A DNA stretch of 64,000 nucleotides from Atlanticothrix silvestris CENA357 (GTDB lineage Bacteria > Cyanobacteriota > Cyanobacteriia > Cyanobacteriales > Nostocaceae): positions 186,001-250,000 of the forward strand of contig NZ_JAECZB010000092.1 in assembly GCF_016056295.1 (NCBI RefSeq), given 5' to 3'. The notes under the pieces were generated by a model, which worked only from the letters and a program-made list of their open reading frames with translations, was not told where the DNA came from and did no database searches. Below, piece by piece: positions 32,110 through 41,802 of this stretch. The first letter of the stretch is position 1, and the number at the start of each line of letters is the position of its first letter. Both the position numbers and the translations under genes were made by a program.

Positions 32110-33657
32110 TTAAGAAAGCTTTGTTAAAAATCCTAACAACTTTTTGGTTCGTGGTGTCAGTAGTGTACGACGATAAGCATCTGCCGCCTTTTTAATTGCT
32201 TCAGCTTGAGTTGGATAAGGATGAATTACACTGCTTAATTTACTCAAACCGATTTTATTGACAATTGCTGTAGTCACTTCTGAAATCATCTCACCTGCAT
32301 GACTAGCGACTATAGTTGCACCGATAATTTCATCAGATCCCTTTTTATGGTGAATTTTGACAAATCCTGACTCTTCACCATCAGCGATCGCTCGATCTAC
32401 ACTACTAAAAGGAATTTTAATTGTGGTTACATCAATGCCCATTTTCTGGGCTTGGTGTTCGTACATTCCGACATGGGCAATTTCTGGGTCAGTATATGTT
32501 ACCCAAGGCATCACTAAACTACTTAATTGAGAGCGTCCCAAACCAAAAGGAGAAAACAGTGTATTCTTAATCACAATTCGCGCCGCTGCATCGGCTGCAT
32601 GAGTAAACTTCCAATTCATGCAGATATCACCAGCAGCATAAATTTTGGGATTCGTGGTTTGCAGGTAATCGTTCACCTTCACACCTTGGCGCTGGTCGTA
32701 CTCTACTCCTACTGCTTCTAAATTTAGCCCTTGCACATTTGGCGCACGTCCCGCACCCACTAAAATCTCATCTACGGTGACAGAATCTCGATGACCATTC
32801 ACGCAAAAGTAAAGTCGCTTACCCTCGGTGACAGTTGCTACCTCTTCCAGGCGGCAATTTAGTACCAAGCGTATTCCTTCACGAACCAAGACATTTTGGA
32901 CAATTTCAGCAGCATCAGCATCTTCTTTATTCAGGAGATGAGAACCGTTATGGAAAAGTACCACCTCACAACCCAACCGCCGGAAAGCTTGAGCCAATTC
33001 GCAACCAATAGGGCCGCCACCAATTACCGCGAGTCGTTCCGGTCGTTGGATGAGGGAAAATACTGTTTCGTTGGTCAGATATCCGGCCTCTTCGATTCCT
33101 GGAATTGAAAGCCGGGCGGCTCTGGCTCCCGTAGCAACTACTGCTTTTTTAAACTTGAGGATTTTGCCGTCAACTTCTACAGTATTTTGACTAGCAAACC
33201 GACCGCTACCTAAAAATACATCTACTCCCAGGGATTGAAAGCGTTCAGCGGAGTCATGATGGCTAATACCAGCTCTGACTCGCCGCATCCGCGCCATTAC
33301 TGCGGGAAAATCAACATCAATTTGTTGGGTAATATTAATTCCCAAATTTTTGGCATCCTCGATTTCACCAACAACACGAGCAGAGCGAATGATAGTTTTA
33401 GATGGTACACAACCAACATTTAAGCAATCCCCACCCATGAGATGCTTTTCAATCAAAGCTATTTTTAAGCCTAAGTCCAGTCCCGCTGCACCCGCAGCTA
33501 CTACTAATCCTGCCGTCCCAGCACCAATTACCACCAAGTCGTAACAATCAGCAGGTTGGGGATTCACCCAATTGGGCGGATGAACATAAGAAACCAGTTT
33601 TTGATTATATTCATCTACTGGGCGCACTATGACTCGCTCTGATTCTAAATTGGACAT
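32110..33657 (-). CDS. MerA/dihydrolipoamide-dehydrogenase-like flavoprotein disulfide reductase
   Basis: A 515-residue class I pyridine nucleotide-disulfide oxidoreductase: FAD motif VVIGAGTAGLVVAAG, redox-active GGDCLNVGCVPSKT (Cys near 77 and 82), NAD motif AVIGGGPIGCELAQAFRRLG, and C-terminal dimerisation domain with VIHPYPTQAEAIKKAADAYRR. It lacks the N-terminal metal-binding domain and the C-terminal cysteine pair of true MerA, so mercury reduction is doubtful. The TVP38-type membrane protein gene lies directly upstream on the same strand, a recurrent pairing that suggests they work together. Confidence 0.88.
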   Translation of the reverse strand: MSNLESERVIVRPVDEYNQKLVSYVHPPNWVNPQPADCYDLVVIGAGTAGLVVAAGAAGLDLGLKIALIEKHLMGGDCLNVGCVPSKTIIRSARVVGEIEDAKNLGINITQQIDVDFPAVMARMRRVRAGISHHDSAERFQSLGVDVFLGSGRFASQNTVEVDGKILKFKKAVVATGARAARLSIPGIEEAGYLTNETVFSLIQRPERLAVIGGGPIGCELAQAFRRLGCEVVLFHNGSHLLNKEDADAAEIVQNVLVREGIRLVLNCRLEEVATVTEGKRLYFCVNGHRDSVTVDEILVGAGRAPNVQGLNLEAVGVEYDQRQGVKVNDYLQTTNPKIYAAGDICMNWKFTHAADAAARIVIKNTLFSPFGLGRSQLSSLVMPWVTYTDPEIAHVGMYEHQAQKMGIDVTTIKIPFSSVDRAIADGEESGFVKIHHKKGSDEIIGATIVASHAGEMISEVTTAIVNKIGLSKLSSVIHPYPTQAEAIKKAADAYRRTLLTPRTKKLLGFLTKLS

Positions 33658-33710
33658 CCGACTATACCTCTTGGGAGAATTGAAATTACCACAGTTAGCT
33701 GATTAGGTAC

Positions 33711-34484
33711 TTAGTTTTTAATTACTTCATCTTCCAAAGCTTTCCGAGCAATACGGGTTACATAAACTGTAACTGCGATCGTTGCAATTAAACCTACAAT
33801 CCGAATTGTCCATTGCACAGTGGGGTTACTTGGTTGAGCTTCAGTACCAATCATGGCCAGATTACCAGCCAGTGAACCAATATAGACGTACATTATAGTT
33901 CCAGGAATCATTCCTACAGAGCCGATAAAGTAGTCTTTGAGTGAAACTCCCGTGATGCCAAAGGCGTAATTTAATAAATTGAAAGGAAATATTGGGGAAA
34001 GTCGCGTTAATAAAACAATTTTTAATCCTTCCTTACCAACTGCTTGGTCAATCGCAGCAAATTTTGTATTACTTGCAATTTTATTAGCAACCCAACCCCT
34101 AGCTAAATAACGTCCTACAAGAAAAGCAGCAGTAGCTCCTAGAGTTGCACCAATAAAGACGTAAACAGAACCCAAAACTACACCAAAAACAACACCAGCA
34201 CCCAAAGTCAGAATTGAGCCTGGTAAAAAAGCGACGGTAGCAATAATGTAAAGACCAATAAAGGCTAAAGCTCCAGCCGTACCCAGGCTATCAATTCGCT
34301 GCAAAGCGTTCCGTAAAAGCATTTGGGGATTAAAAGCACTGGTGTTTACAGATTCTTGTGCCCATGCAGGATCTGTGTACAGCAACAAAGGTATACTCAA
34401 TATTAGTAATATTAATACACCCGGTTTCAAAAAACTCCACAAATTTGTGGTGTTAAATTGATATATAGCGAGTTGCTTTTTCAT
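33711..34484 (-). CDS. TVP38/TMEM64 (DedA-like, VTT-domain) membrane protein
   Basis: A 257-residue membrane protein with about six spans and the VTT/SNARE-associated block ATVAFLPGSILTLGAGVVFG and GRYLARGWV, then LTRLSPIFPFNLLNYAFGIT. These proteins are linked to lipid scrambling or small-solute transport. I use the ATG at 34484 (MKKQLAIY) rather than an upstream in-frame TTG at 34505. The MerA-like gene follows after 53 bp and is probably cotranscribed. Confidence 0.87.
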   Translation of the reverse strand: MKKQLAIYQFNTTNLWSFLKPGVLILLILSIPLLLYTDPAWAQESVNTSAFNPQMLLRNALQRIDSLGTAGALAFIGLYIIATVAFLPGSILTLGAGVVFGVVLGSVYVFIGATLGATAAFLVGRYLARGWVANKIASNTKFAAIDQAVGKEGLKIVLLTRLSPIFPFNLLNYAFGITGVSLKDYFIGSVGMIPGTIMYVYIGSLAGNLAMIGTEAQPSNPTVQWTIRIVGLIATIAVTVYVTRIARKALEDEVIKN

Positions 34485-34656
34485 GACTTGCAAGGATGAT
34501 ATCAATTAGAAAATTTAATTGTTCGCATCCTAACATCTCTTTGAAGTTGCTGATAGATGGGGAATTCGAGCCAGCGATCGCCTATTCTAACTGAATGGAG
34601 CAAAATAGCAGCAAATATTAGTTACTAGGTGATTTTATAGCCTATGAATAACTATA

Positions 34657-35649
34657 TTAAGATGTAATACTAAGTTGCCCTCTTGAATGAATCCAATTTG
34701 AATAGATAAATTGCTTCATCAGTAATATTTGACAGGCGATTCTTTCAGTTTGTCGAAAACCTAAAAGATCTTGGACAATTTTATATACTGGTCTTTTACT
34801 ATTGGCTTTAAAATCTGGAAACAAAGCTAAAGTCTCTTCTAAAAAGCTGACATATTGTGAATAGTCAATAGATAAAGACTCCCTTGCAAGTTCAAAATAT
34901 GATTTAGCTAAAGCATGGCGATACTGCATTGAAAGTTGATTATTTTGCAGTAGTTGCCTTTCTACCTTCTCTAATACTAAATAATGACTTTTTAACCAAC
35001 GGCTTTTAGATGATGTTGAAACTGTTACAGAACCATATCTTCTATAGATTGCATAACAGCCAGATTGGTATACAACCTTGTTATTGTTCATTACTACTGA
35101 CAAAAGAAAATCCCTATCTTGTGCCGCAGATAAGGTTTCATCCCATCCATTACTATTTTCTACTGCGGTTCTTTTATAAAGTAAAGCAGCAAGCGCAACC
35201 CACCAATTTGCTAGTAGAGAAGCTAATATATCTGATTGCATCTCAGAAATTTCTATCTTATCCAAGAAACTTGAACCGTCAGGTAAATGACGCTGATGTC
35301 TCCAGTCACCATAAACAACATCTGCACCTGTTGCTTCTAAAAAATGGACTTGTCGCTCTATTTTTTCTGGTAAGATATAATCATCTGCATCCAAATACTG
35401 GATATACTCTCCTTTTGATAAATCTAAGCCTCTATTTCTGGCAAAATTTCCTCCTTTATGAAGTAAGCTTTGCCAGATAACTTGATTGCCGTAACTCTTG
35501 ATAATTTCTAAAGAATTGTCTGTAGAACCATCATCAATTACAATTATTTCGATATTGGAATAAGTCTGTTTCAAGCAACTATCAATTGCTTGTGCTAACC
35601 ATTTTTCTGCATTAAAACAGGGTATAATTATTGAAACTAGCTTAAGCAT
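34657..35649 (-). CDS. GT2-family glycosyltransferase
   Basis: A 330-residue GT2 enzyme: SIIIPCFNAEKWL, EIIVIDDGSTDNS, FARNRGLDLSKGEYIQYLDADD with the DxD metal site. The C-terminal 100 residues are helical without a recognised domain. It is the last gene of the polysaccharide cluster in transcription direction. Sugar and acceptor are unknown. Its base composition is slightly more AT-rich than the flanking housekeeping genes, as often seen in glycan loci. Confidence 0.88.
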   Translation of the reverse strand: MLKLVSIIIPCFNAEKWLAQAIDSCLKQTYSNIEIIVIDDGSTDNSLEIIKSYGNQVIWQSLLHKGGNFARNRGLDLSKGEYIQYLDADDYILPEKIERQVHFLEATGADVVYGDWRHQRHLPDGSSFLDKIEISEMQSDILASLLANWWVALAALLYKRTAVENSNGWDETLSAAQDRDFLLSVVMNNNKVVYQSGCYAIYRRYGSVTVSTSSKSRWLKSHYLVLEKVERQLLQNNQLSMQYRHALAKSYFELARESLSIDYSQYVSFLEETLALFPDFKANSKRPVYKIVQDLLGFRQTERIACQILLMKQFIYSNWIHSRGQLSITS

Positions 35650-35772
35650 ATATTCAGGAATCCTAAATAGGATATAAACAAGAGCTGTACATTAACGCCT
35701 GTATGAAAGTTAGATTTACTGGCAAATTATAAACTTAATTTGTACAGCAACTAAAATTGACAAACAAAGCGC

Positions 35773-36672
35773 TTATATCTTGTATGCACCTGATAACTTT
35801 TTCAATCCTGACCGATAAAACCTAGAAGTGATGCGGGGAAATATACGCAATGGATCTATTTGCATTGCCCAGCATAAATTGAAGAAAGCTGCACGTTTTT
35901 GACCAATTTCGTAAGAGATGGAAGCGTGGTCGTAGACGAACTGCGCGAACATTTTTGGATGCGCTTTGAAAAGTGACTCATGCTTACGCACAAGGTGTAA
36001 AAAGCTCTCTTGACGAAGTATTGGATTGCGTGAAACTCTTTCTCCATCGTGACTGTAGAGTTGGTAAGTAACAATGGGTAGACCGATAATCGAACAGACC
36101 AGGTTGAGTCTTAAAAAGAGTTCGGAGTGGACGCGAGAGCGAAATGAGTTATCCCACCCACCAATTTTGTTAAGCACTTCACGTTCTACGACCAGGGTTT
36201 GTTTAGTGCTGTAAGATTTGCCTGGTTCCAGTTCTTCTAAAGAAAAGTGAGCGCCACGCAGACGCTCCGGTGGAGGTATACGCGTATCCAGGACTTGACC
36301 TTGGGAGTTGACTTTTTCCAAACCTGATATTACTGCCACTGGTGCTGGTAGCGTTGTCTGAGATAGCGCCTCTAGCGACACTGCCGCCATCTGGGGAAGA
36401 AGTCGGTCGTCATCATCAAGGAATGTCACCCATCGACCGAGGGCTGCTTCAAGTCCGACATTACGAGTTCCTGCACCACCATGAGACTCTAATAGACGAA
36501 TCGTCCTTAGTCGGGGATGACTTGGTAAATCTATCGGCTCTATTGAAGCGTCGTCAACAACTATGACTTCCAAATCATCCATAGTTTGGTCGAGGGCACT
36601 TTTGACAGCGTAAGTTACTAGATGAGGTCGGTTGTGGGTGGGAATAATAATGCTGAGTAGAGGTTTGCTCAT
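35773..36672 (-). CDS. GT2-family glycosyltransferase
   Basis: A 299-residue GT2 enzyme with SIIIPTHNRPHLVTYAVKSALDQ, EVIVVDDAS and GRWVTFLDDDDRLLPQM as nucleotide-sugar and metal sites. I use the ATG at 36672 (MSKPLLS), which has AAAGG upstream, rather than the in-frame TTG at 36678. It lies between the other GT2 gene and the ABC ATPase gene, all on one strand, so it belongs to the export-linked glycan cluster. Confidence 0.88.
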   Translation of the reverse strand: MSKPLLSIIIPTHNRPHLVTYAVKSALDQTMDDLEVIVVDDASIEPIDLPSHPRLRTIRLLESHGGAGTRNVGLEAALGRWVTFLDDDDRLLPQMAAVSLEALSQTTLPAPVAVISGLEKVNSQGQVLDTRIPPPERLRGAHFSLEELEPGKSYSTKQTLVVEREVLNKIGGWDNSFRSRVHSELFLRLNLVCSIIGLPIVTYQLYSHDGERVSRNPILRQESFLHLVRKHESLFKAHPKMFAQFVYDHASISYEIGQKRAAFFNLCWAMQIDPLRIFPRITSRFYRSGLKKLSGAYKI

Positions 36673-36714
36673 CTTCAAAACCTTTGTTTATCGAGGTTAT
36701 AAAGTACCAAATAA

Positions 36715-37995
36715 TCAGTTACTAATAACTTTCCATATACGTGGCTGATAGAATAAACACCTACTTACAGTCTTATTTGTTTTGACAGTAAATCTAAAAG
36801 ATTCAATGATATCAAACGACTGTACACCCCTACGGACGTAAATTCTGGCGCTATATACACCAGGTATTAAAGAACAGTACGGCATATACATTTGAATTTC
36901 GGATTTACCGGGTAATACTGTTAGTTCTTCATTATCACTAGCAGTAGTTAGATACAAAACTCGATCATTTTCCCCTGATAAAGCTGTTATTAAAACACCT
37001 AAATTAGCTTGATCAATTTTTTTATAAGCTTTGCATTCGACGCATAAAGAAGCAGGTTCGCCTGAAAGTAGTGCTTCTAGGGAATTTCCTTGCTCATCTC
37101 TAAAAAATACAGAAGTAATGTCTAAACCCATACTTTCGGCTTCAGACTTTTCGGGCAAGACCATTTTTCCTAAAGCGCTTTCTGTGCCACTTAGACAAAG
37201 GTCTTCTTCATATTTCCGAATTACTGATTCGGTTTCACCATAAGTAATTAATTGACCTTTTGATAAATAAATTGAGGATTTACATACATTGAGGATGCTA
37301 TGAGCATTATGAGAAACCAATACAAAAGCCGTGCCATTCTCTCGAAGTTGAGCCAACTTCTTATGACACTTCATTTTGAATTTTATATCGCCTACAGCCA
37401 ATACTTCATCAATTAGTAAAACATCTGGTTCTATATACACTGCACAAGCAAATCCCAGTCTAGCTGCCATCCCAGAGCTATAAGTTTGTACTGGTGCATC
37501 AATCGCATCTCCAATTCCAGAAAAATCTATTACATCTTGAAATCTTTTTTTTATCTCCTTGGTGGGTAGACCCAAAATTGACATATTTGCGTATATATTT
37601 TCTCGCCCTGTCAAGATGGGATTAAACCCTGCTCCTAGGGCAATTAATGGAGCTAGCTTACCCTTAACTTTTACAGAGCCAGTGTCAGGTTTAATTAAGC
37701 CACTAATGATACGTAGTAAGGTACTTTTACCAGCACCGTTTGACCCTACTAACCCTATAGCTTCTCCACGCCGCAATTGGAAACTAACATCTTTAAGTGC
37801 CCAAAACTCCTTTGGACGCAAAGTATCACTTTTTCTATTACTTCCTACTAACTCTGTGGCAATGTCTTGGACACCATAGAATAAAGAACTCTTTAGGTCT
37901 CTACAAAATTTTTTAGAAACGTTATCGACTGAAACAAGCACTTCAGTATCTTTAGGCTGAACAGAAATTTTTTGATCTATCAATTTAGTCATCAT
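36715..37995 (-). CDS. Polysaccharide ABC exporter ATPase (Wzt type, with C-terminal domain)
   Basis: A 426-residue ATPase: Walker A GLVGSNGAGKST, signature YSSGMAARLGFA, Walker B VLLIDEVLAVGD and the switch His of VSHNAH. After residue 255 there is an extra beta-rich domain of about 170 residues, as in Wzt proteins that bind the non-reducing end of the finished O-polysaccharide. That implies capped-chain export. Its start overlaps the permease stop by one base. Confidence 0.9.
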   Translation of the reverse strand: MMTKLIDQKISVQPKDTEVLVSVDNVSKKFCRDLKSSLFYGVQDIATELVGSNRKSDTLRPKEFWALKDVSFQLRRGEAIGLVGSNGAGKSTLLRIISGLIKPDTGSVKVKGKLAPLIALGAGFNPILTGRENIYANMSILGLPTKEIKKRFQDVIDFSGIGDAIDAPVQTYSSGMAARLGFACAVYIEPDVLLIDEVLAVGDIKFKMKCHKKLAQLRENGTAFVLVSHNAHSILNVCKSSIYLSKGQLITYGETESVIRKYEEDLCLSGTESALGKMVLPEKSEAESMGLDITSVFFRDEQGNSLEALLSGEPASLCVECKAYKKIDQANLGVLITALSGENDRVLYLTTASDNEELTVLPGKSEIQMYMPYCSLIPGVYSARIYVRRGVQSFDIIESFRFTVKTNKTVSRCLFYQPRIWKVISN

Positions 37996-38840
37996 TAAGA
38001 ACTAACTCTCTCAACCACAAAAGGCATAGCAAGACGAAATGCAATCCAGGTTAATAATAACCCTACTAAAGTAATAACACTTACTATCCAGAAACTATTA
38101 GGCTCTGATACCACTCCTGTTGTAGCTAAATCTCGTACTGTTACTAGTAGAGGAGTAACAGGATTCATTTGTACTAAAAAGCCAAAGATTCCATTTCTGG
38201 GAACTGGATAAACCACAGGAGTCAAGAATAACCAAAAACCTGTAATCAGAGTTAATCCTTTAGATATATCTTGATACAATACCCCCAGCGGAGCTAATAA
38301 AACACCAAGAAAAGTTCCTAACAAAACTAAATTAATTAACGGTACTGGAGTTAAAATCACTGTCCAAGTGATGGGAATACGAAACCAGATAAACAATGCC
38401 ACTATTAAAATTAGCTTGACAGCGAAGTTAAAAAACACTTCGCCCACTTTTGCTAAAATTAGTGCCTCTCGTGGGAAGTTAACTCTGGCTAACATGGGTT
38501 TTGCCACTGTTACGGCTTGCACTGGGCCATTTAAAGCTTCTACAAATGTTTGCCACAATGCTGTGCTGAACATGACATAAGCCGGATAAGGCAAATCTGT
38601 TGCACCAACGTTAATCACCTTGGCTTCATTGGCAAGGGTAAAACCAGCAGCCATAATCATGGGTGGTAAAAAAGCCCAGGCTATTCCTAAAAAAGATTGG
38701 CGATACTGGGCGCTGATATCCCTTACCATCAGTCGCCAAGCAAGTTCGCGAGAAGCTAGCAAGTCTCGCCACATTTGCCGGAACAATTGCTTAGGATGCC
38801 TAAGCATACTTTCAGGTGTATAAACTACCTCAGGCGGCAT
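37995..38840 (-). CDS. Polysaccharide ABC exporter permease (Wzm type)
   Basis: A 281-residue ABC-2 type permease: cytoplasmic start with WRDLLASRELAWRLMVRDI, then six membrane spans with the typical IAWAFLPPMIMA entrance and LGVLYQDISKGLTLITGFWLFLTPVVYP block. With the Wzt ATPase it moves undecaprenyl-linked glycan across the inner membrane. The order permease-ATPase with a one-base overlap is the normal gene pair. Confidence 0.92.
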   Translation of the reverse strand: MPPEVVYTPESMLRHPKQLFRQMWRDLLASRELAWRLMVRDISAQYRQSFLGIAWAFLPPMIMAAGFTLANEAKVINVGATDLPYPAYVMFSTALWQTFVEALNGPVQAVTVAKPMLARVNFPREALILAKVGEVFFNFAVKLILIVALFIWFRIPITWTVILTPVPLINLVLLGTFLGVLLAPLGVLYQDISKGLTLITGFWLFLTPVVYPVPRNGIFGFLVQMNPVTPLLVTVRDLATTGVVSEPNSFWIVSVITLVGLLLTWIAFRLAMPFVVERVSS

Positions 38841-38898
38841 TTTAAATCCTCGTTTTGCTTTAAAAGAAATTGTTCATCTTTTTTAACCAAGCTTACGA

Positions 38899-40443
38899 TC
38901 ATTTCCGTTGCAGCTTATTTACAACTTTTTTGTAAAAAGACAATGGATTTTTGAAAAACTTGATTGCGATCGCCTTAATTGCAACCAGAGTACCAAAATA
39001 ATGATTAGGCGGGTTGTAGGGATACTTACCCAACTCTGGGACGGCTCTAGAAATCAGATCAACTTGATGGAGGGAATCAACACGACAAGACTCTTCTAGA
39101 CCAAACATCAGTGCATAATTACGAGCAGCATTGATGATAGGAATTCTCTCGGTTTTAGTAAGGTCATACAACTGTTCTTTGGAACTTTGCCAGCCTGCTA
39201 AACGTTGCTCAATAAAAAACTGATCCCGCCAATCCAAGTTTTCCTGGGGATTTTTTTTAACCCATTCCAGCCAATCACCCATCCTTACCATCATTATTGA
39301 ATTCAATGGCTCTCTCAGTAGTTGGGCAATTTGTTGAGCGCAAATTCCTAAATCATCTAGAGTATCAGGTAATTCATTACGCCAAAATGCTTTACCAACT
39401 TCAAAGCACCAACCGCCAACAGAAATTCCTTCCAGGGAATCCCGTACACTTTGCATAAAGGGTTCAGCATCACCTATAGATACATGACCTCCTGTATGTT
39501 CGGCTACGAGACGCTTGCGGTCGTCGGAATTACTCTTATGTCCTTGCAAAAAGATGTGGTTATACCCCAGTTCTTGTGCCAGTTTGGGTGGTAGCAAACG
39601 ATCAGCAATCGGCATTCTAGCACTAAGACGGGTAAAGGGTATGATATCGATGCCAGCACAGTGGGCTAAAGCAAACACGAGTCGCGAGTCTATACCCGCT
39701 GATAATCCTACCCACAATTTGCCTTTCCCTATGGGGAGACGCTTCAGTGCTGTAACCAAACTGTTATTGAGAAGCTCTACAGTTTTGTCATAGCCAAGGG
39801 AAGGATCAATAGGCGGTATTATCGCTCGCGATCGGATACTGCCTTCTTTGAGTTCAATAACTTGGCTTGGTAAAAGACGATAGACTCCCACAAATCTGGA
39901 ATAAGGTGGTGGAAACCACGATATCCCAACAGTATAGCGTAATACCTCAGGAAACACTACAGGCGAAGCATTGGGCGAAAGTATTTGAGCAAGTAAAACT
40001 GAACTGCTTGATACCCAGGTTTGTTTCTCAGATGTTATGCCGTAAAAGCAACCTAGAAGCCCAGTAGCGTCCATGTGTATCTCACTACAACCAACTAACA
40101 CCCAGCGGCCTGCCCAGCTAGCATAAAGATTTGGTACGTCAGCGCTTGCCGTACGTGCAATTTCTATCATGGGGTCTGCTTGAGATTCAAGGGTCTCTAC
40201 AGCGAGTCCCAAAAGCATCCACTGGATGCCATCAGCGTCACTCGTCCAAGCAGCGCGGAGATCAGCACAGTAGGAAACCCACGTTGACGCATCAAGTTGA
40301 TGAGACTGCCAATCATCATAGGCGCGAAAGGGTTTTGACCCAACGACGAACTGTCGACGATGAGGCCGTATCCTAAATTTAGAGTCTTGAGCAGGCTGAA
40401 ATTTTTCATCCTTTGCCCAACTTTCACTGTTGATCACGCTCAT
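38899..40443 (-). CDS. Asparagine-synthase-like protein of the glycan cluster
   Basis: A 514-residue protein. The C-terminal half has the PP-loop ATP-binding block LWVGLSAGIDSRLVFALAH (SGGxDS variant SAGIDS) near residue 243. The N-terminal half resembles the glutaminase domain in outline (GRWVLVGCSEIHMDATGLLGCFYG, TVGISWFPPPYSRFVGVYRLLPSQ, quoted in parts) but starts MSVINS, without the catalytic Cys directly after Met. So glutamine-dependent amidation is unlikely in the usual way; such proteins in polysaccharide clusters may amidate or otherwise modify sugars. The exact reaction is unknown. Confidence 0.8.
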   Translation of the reverse strand: MSVINSESWAKDEKFQPAQDSKFRIRPHRRQFVVGSKPFRAYDDWQSHQLDASTWVSYCADLRAAWTSDADGIQWMLLGLAVETLESQADPMIEIARTASADVPNLYASWAGRWVLVGCSEIHMDATGLLGCFYGITSEKQTWVSSSSVLLAQILSPNASPVVFPEVLRYTVGISWFPPPYSRFVGVYRLLPSQVIELKEGSIRSRAIIPPIDPSLGYDKTVELLNNSLVTALKRLPIGKGKLWVGLSAGIDSRLVFALAHCAGIDIIPFTRLSARMPIADRLLPPKLAQELGYNHIFLQGHKSNSDDRKRLVAEHTGGHVSIGDAEPFMQSVRDSLEGISVGGWCFEVGKAFWRNELPDTLDDLGICAQQIAQLLREPLNSIMMVRMGDWLEWVKKNPQENLDWRDQFFIEQRLAGWQSSKEQLYDLTKTERIPIINAARNYALMFGLEESCRVDSLHQVDLISRAVPELGKYPYNPPNHYFGTLVAIKAIAIKFFKNPLSFYKKVVNKLQRK

Positions 40444-40496
40444 GAAAAATTTGTCTTCTTGGCTTATTCAAGGAGTTGTTGTTTATGGAAGTAAAT

Positions 40497-40541
40497 TTTA
40501 CCTTTGCTACAACTTTTAATAAAAGTCGTAGCAAAGGTAAA
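40497..40541. terminator. Long hairpin between glycan-cluster genes
   Basis: TTTACCTTTGCTAC and GTAGCAAAGGTAAA pair over 14 bases, then after one mismatch ACTTTT pairs with AAAAGT, closing an AAT loop. Total stem 21 positions. It lies between the GT2 gene at 40570 and the asparagine-synthase-like gene. No clear T-run follows on the minus strand, so its role may be RNA stability or attenuation. Confidence 0.55.
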
Positions 40542-40569
40542 CTATTATTTTTCGTGGGTTAGCATATCA

Positions 40570-41640
40570 TCAACTACGTGATGATGCTGTAATTGCAGAT
40601 TTCGCTAGCTGTGGTGAATCTTGGTTTTGGATGCTTGGTAAGTATTTTTGAGCATAGCGAGCAGTTACAAAACGGTTTACCACCTTATCTATGAAAATTA
40701 AAACTTTTCCAGTTACCCGCGAGCCAAACTTGCCCATAGGCAGTTTACGGGTAAGAGGAGTGACAATTGTCAGTTGTCGCCGCCATCCCAAACGTTTGTA
40801 CTTATTTTTGAAGTACTCATCTTCTGTGAGGTTCCACTTTTCACGCAACCGCTTGAGGCTTGCTAGTTCCCAGGCATCGCTCCAACGCAACATGTAATAA
40901 TGCATGTCTGTCAACTCAAGTTGCTTTCCTGGCACATAAGTCATCAAGGATTCGGGTTCAAGGTAGACAGTACCACCAACTTCAGCCACTCGAATGCATA
41001 AATCGACGTGTTCTTTTGTGTTCAGCAGTCCTTCATCTAATAGACCAATTTGCTGAAATATTTCTGTACGTACTATCATGCAGTGAAATTCAGCTAGCCC
41101 AGTTTTTTGCCGTTGCAGTTGAGGACGTACATCTGCTACTTTCCGACCCTGTTTATAAATTTTTTCGATTATCCGCCGTCTTGTGGTTTCGCCTTTAGTT
41201 TCCAATAAAACCCCAGATTCTCCACCTGCACAATGCACTTCTTCATGTAGCGGTGTACCCTGACAAACGAGGGGGCTAACTATAGTTGCTCCTGTTTCTT
41301 CCGCGCACTCTACTAAAGGCTTGAGCCAGTTAGGAGTCACTACCACGTCGTTATCAATAAAAACAACATATTTGCTTTTAACCTGACCCAGACCAATGTT
41401 TCTAGCGCGGTTTGGAGAAAGGTAGTAATCAGTACGAATCAGTTGAAATTGCTTTTGCTCTGCTTGCTCTATTAAATAATCCCTGATGTGACGTGGAGAG
41501 CCTCCATCCATGTATATTAATTTAAAAGGATACTTGGTATGCTCATAAATACTTTCTAAGGATTCACGAGTGTAACTGAAGCGCTCCCGTGGGGAGACGA
41601 TAATTGTTACTTCTGGGGCTGCGATCGCTGATGAGTTCAT
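40570..41640 (-). CDS. GT2-family glycosyltransferase
   Basis: A 356-residue GT2 enzyme: VTIIVSPRERFSYTRESLESI, LIYMDGGSP, SPNRARNIGLGQVKSKYVVFIDNDVVV with the DxD-like site DND, and the acceptor-side EHVDLCIRVAE. It is upstream of the asparagine-synthase-like gene in the same direction. The C-terminus is a long charged helical region. Sugar specificity unknown. Confidence 0.88.
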   Translation of the reverse strand: MNSSAIAAPEVTIIVSPRERFSYTRESLESIYEHTKYPFKLIYMDGGSPRHIRDYLIEQAEQKQFQLIRTDYYLSPNRARNIGLGQVKSKYVVFIDNDVVVTPNWLKPLVECAEETGATIVSPLVCQGTPLHEEVHCAGGESGVLLETKGETTRRRIIEKIYKQGRKVADVRPQLQRQKTGLAEFHCMIVRTEIFQQIGLLDEGLLNTKEHVDLCIRVAEVGGTVYLEPESLMTYVPGKQLELTDMHYYMLRWSDAWELASLKRLREKWNLTEDEYFKNKYKRLGWRRQLTIVTPLTRKLPMGKFGSRVTGKVLIFIDKVVNRFVTARYAQKYLPSIQNQDSPQLAKSAITASSRS

Positions 41641-41802
41641 ATCTCAATCAATCTCCTTGTTATAATTTCTGTGGATGCAATTGTGCGTGAATAGACTAAA
41701 GAATGAAGACTGAAATTTTATATTTTTCACTTCTTAATCGATACCTAAAAGTTAACATTACATTTTCATTTACATACTCCAAATTGATTTGTAAGGTTTA
41801 TT

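Noticed and set aside
35010-35480. 156-residue plus-strand frame
   Set aside because: It is antisense to a clear GT2 gene and has no recognisable motif.
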